64,000 bases of DNA from Candidatus Tectimicrobiota bacterium (lineage in GTDB: Bacteria; JACPUC01): contig JACPUC010000006.1 of the NCBI GenBank assembly GCA_016192455.1, positions 62,001-126,000 of the forward strand, written 5' to 3'. Below are positions 62,124 through 64,000 of this stretch, one piece after another; within the stretch, counting starts at the first letter, position 1; the number at the start of each line of letters is the position of its first letter. The translations under genes were made by a program, and so were the position numbers. The notes below the pieces were generated by a model, which had not been told where the DNA came from, did no database searches, and saw only the letters and a list, made by a program, of their open reading frames with translations.

Positions 62124-62266
62124 GGAGAGCGTCCCCGCGTGTTCCGGGAGAGAAAAATTCGCCTTACCATAGAAAGGCGACCCCTCTCTGTCAACCGTGG
62201 GGCGCGGCGGGGGCGCCCCTCCGCCGCGCCGCGTAGACCGCCGCGGGAGTCATCGAGAGTTTCGCC

Positions 62267-62677
62267 GTGAGCCGTCTCTTTGCGTTGCTGCGAGACTGGT
62301 GGCTAGGCCGGCAGGGGGCCGGCGCGGGGGATGACGTCGGCGCCCCGGCATTCGGGCGGGGCCGGCTCGGCGGGGTGCTTCCCACCCTCGACCTCCACGG
62401 CGTGGGGGTGCGCGAGGCGATTGAGCAGGTGGAGGAGTTCCTGCGCGCCTCGCGGCACCTCGGCGTGCGGCGCGTGCGCATCGTCTACGGCAAAGGCAGG
62501 CACAGCCGCGGCGGCCGGGGCATCCTTCGCGAGGTGGTGCCCAGGTGGCTGGAGACAGAGGGCGCGCGCTACGTGGCGCGCTGGGAGCGTCGCCTCGATG
62601 CCAGCGGCCTCGATGGCGGCGCCGAGGTGGTGCTCCGCCCGGCAAGTCCGCAGCAGCGGGAGGAGAGCGAGACGTAA
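62267..62677 (+). CDS. Smr-domain protein
   Basis: LPTLDLHGVGVREAIEQVEEFLRASRHLGVRRVRIVYGKGRHSRGGRGILREVVPRWL (LDLHG...GxGxHS..G.L). Confidence 0.88.
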   Translation: MSRLFALLRDWWLGRQGAGAGDDVGAPAFGRGRLGGVLPTLDLHGVGVREAIEQVEEFLRASRHLGVRRVRIVYGKGRHSRGGRGILREVVPRWLETEGARYVARWERRLDASGLDGGAEVVLRPASPQQREESET

Positions 62678-62713
62678 CCGCTGCCGCATGGCCTCGTTGG
62701 GAACGCTGCCCCC

Positions 62714-64000
62714 TCACCTCGTGCGGTAGCCGCCGAGGCTGCGGCGTAAGTTCTCGCGCGCCCCCTGGAGACCCGGCTTCCGCAGCACCGCTGCGGCATA
62801 GGCGGCGTGGGCCTTGTCGGGCCGTCCGCGCGCCGCGAGCACGAGGCCGAGGTTGTTGCGGGCCTCGGCGTAGTCCGGCAGCAGGGCGAGGGCGCGCCGC
62901 AGCGTCGCTTCGGCCGGCTCGTACTCCCCCAGCCCGTAGTGGGCGATCCCCAGGTTGGCGAGGCTCCTGGCCTGGGCCGGATGCTCCGCCACGAGCCTGC
63001 GGTACTCCCGCCGCGCCGCCTGCCAAGCGTGTCGCTGTAGGAGCACCGTCGCCAGGTTGTGGCGGGCGGCGGCGTAGCTCGGCTTCGCGGCCAGGCTCTG
63101 CGCGTAGCTTAGCAGGGCCTTGTCCCAGGCGCCCCGACCTTGCAGGGCCGCGCCGAGATTCTGGTATCCCAGAAAGCTGCGCGGGAAGCGCGCCACCACC
63201 GGCGTCCAGAGGGTCTCCGCCCGCCGCCAGGCGTAGGTGCGCTGCACGCTGAGCAGGGCGAAGGAGAGGGGCACGAGGAGGGCAAGCGCAAGGGGCGCTG
63301 CGGCCGCGCTCCTCCCTCGTTGCGGCCCGGTCCCCGGCGGCAGCGCCCGGCGATGCCACAGCGCCGCCCAGCCAAGCCCACCCAGCATGCACCCCCCAAG
63401 CAGCGGCAGGTAGAGGTAGCGCTCGGCGAGCGGGTGAGCCAGGGGGTACACGTTGCTCGCCGGCAGCCAGCTCACCAGCAGCCAGCCCAAACCTAGCCCA
63501 ACGGCGCTGCCACGCAGGCGCCACGCGGCCAGCAGATACGCGGCGAGGCCGAGCACCGCGGCGACGCCGAACGGCCAGGCCCCGATTCCAGGCGCCAGCC
63601 CAGCGCGCGCCGCCACGACATAGTCCACGCTTAGCGGCGCCGGCAACCACAGCAGCTTCAGCTCGTAGGCGAAGATGCGGCTCGTCACGAAGAGCCGCTG
63701 CAGCCAGCCAAGGTGCGTCAAACCGCGCGCCGCCTCGGCGGGATTCACCAACAGCGCGAACCGCAGCACGAGGTAGGCCGCGGTCACCAGCGCGACGGAG
63801 GCGAGCAGACCTGCGGACCTTGACGGTGGCCGGGGCGCCGGCGAGTCCGCCGCGCCGGCCCCGGGCGCGATGATGAGCAGCCCCACCAGGAGCGGCAAGG
63901 CGAGCGCCGACTCCTTCGCCAGCAGCGCCAGGACATAGGCGAGGAGGGCGAGCGCAAGGTAGGCCCAAGTTCGGTATCGCCCTGTGGTACTCAGCCACGA
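62714..64000 (-). CDS. Multi-TM protein with C-terminal TPR repeats (PMT/Tmtc-like), partial at right edge
   Basis: Open frame continues to 64000 (SWLSTTGRYRTWAYLALALLAYVLALLAKESALALPLLVGLL..); RYLYLPLLGGCMLGGLG; TPR block RSLANLGIAHYGLGEYEPAEATLRRALALLPDYAEARNNLGLVLAARG. Confidence 0.85.
   Translation of the reverse strand, partial: SWLSTTGRYRTWAYLALALLAYVLALLAKESALALPLLVGLLIIAPGAGAADSPAPRPPSRSAGLLASVALVTAAYLVLRFALLVNPAEAARGLTHLGWLQRLFVTSRIFAYELKLLWLPAPLSVDYVVAARAGLAPGIGAWPFGVAAVLGLAAYLLAAWRLRGSAVGLGLGWLLVSWLPASNVYPLAHPLAERYLYLPLLGGCMLGGLGWAALWHRRALPPGTGPQRGRSAAAAPLALALLVPLSFALLSVQRTYAWRRAETLWTPVVARFPRSFLGYQNLGAALQGRGAWDKALLSYAQSLAAKPSYAAARHNLATVLLQRHAWQAARREYRRLVAEHPAQARSLANLGIAHYGLGEYEPAEATLRRALALLPDYAEARNNLGLVLAARGRPDKAHAAYAAAVLRKPGLQGARENLRRSLGGYRTR

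Overview
High-GC (roughly 65-70%) bacterial chromosomal window, probably from an uncultured soil or sediment lineage (inference from gene style only). About 50 protein-coding genes and one tRNA-Leu(TAA) are supportable. Main blocks: (1) two glycosyltransferases at the left edge; (2) a monoheme porin-like protein plus triheme cytochrome c pair (3.2-6.1 kb); (3) a scarred locus (6.4-9.7 kb) in which the N-terminal part of an HlyD adaptor and the C-terminal end of an ABC-2 permease flank a foreign-looking segment with a frame-broken transposase tail and a secreted thrombospondin-type-3 protein; (4) a copper/metal-response minus-strand run (9.7-17.9 kb: cupredoxin, CopA-type ATPase, Rieske protein, GG-reductase-like flavoprotein, ICMT-like methyltransferase, CsoR, YVTN propeller, small His-rich membrane protein) with a CsoR-like operator at its head; (5) EmrAB-type efflux; (6) a corrinoid/tetrahydrofolate C1 cluster (21.7-26.0 kb); (7) a candidate ATP-dependent ketone-carboxylase catabolic block (HyuB fused to an acetone-carboxylase-gamma-like Zn domain, HyuA, alcohol dehydrogenase, CoA-transferase, acyl-CoA ligase; 30.0-40.3 kb); (8) a NitT/TauT-type ABC transporter with a UbiD decarboxylase (42.2-46.7 kb); (9) a molybdenum-hydroxylase operon with a Tat-like signal on its 2Fe-2S subunit, apparently fused operonically to a ferredoxin/cytochrome-b quinone module (47.5-53.4 kb); (10) housekeeping and others (phytoene-desaturase-like, TyrS, MoaD-like, an EF-G paralogue, Smr protein, TPR membrane protein). 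The most interesting candidates are blocks 7, 9 and the scar in block 3. All assignments are by reading motifs and family resemblance; no database search was run.
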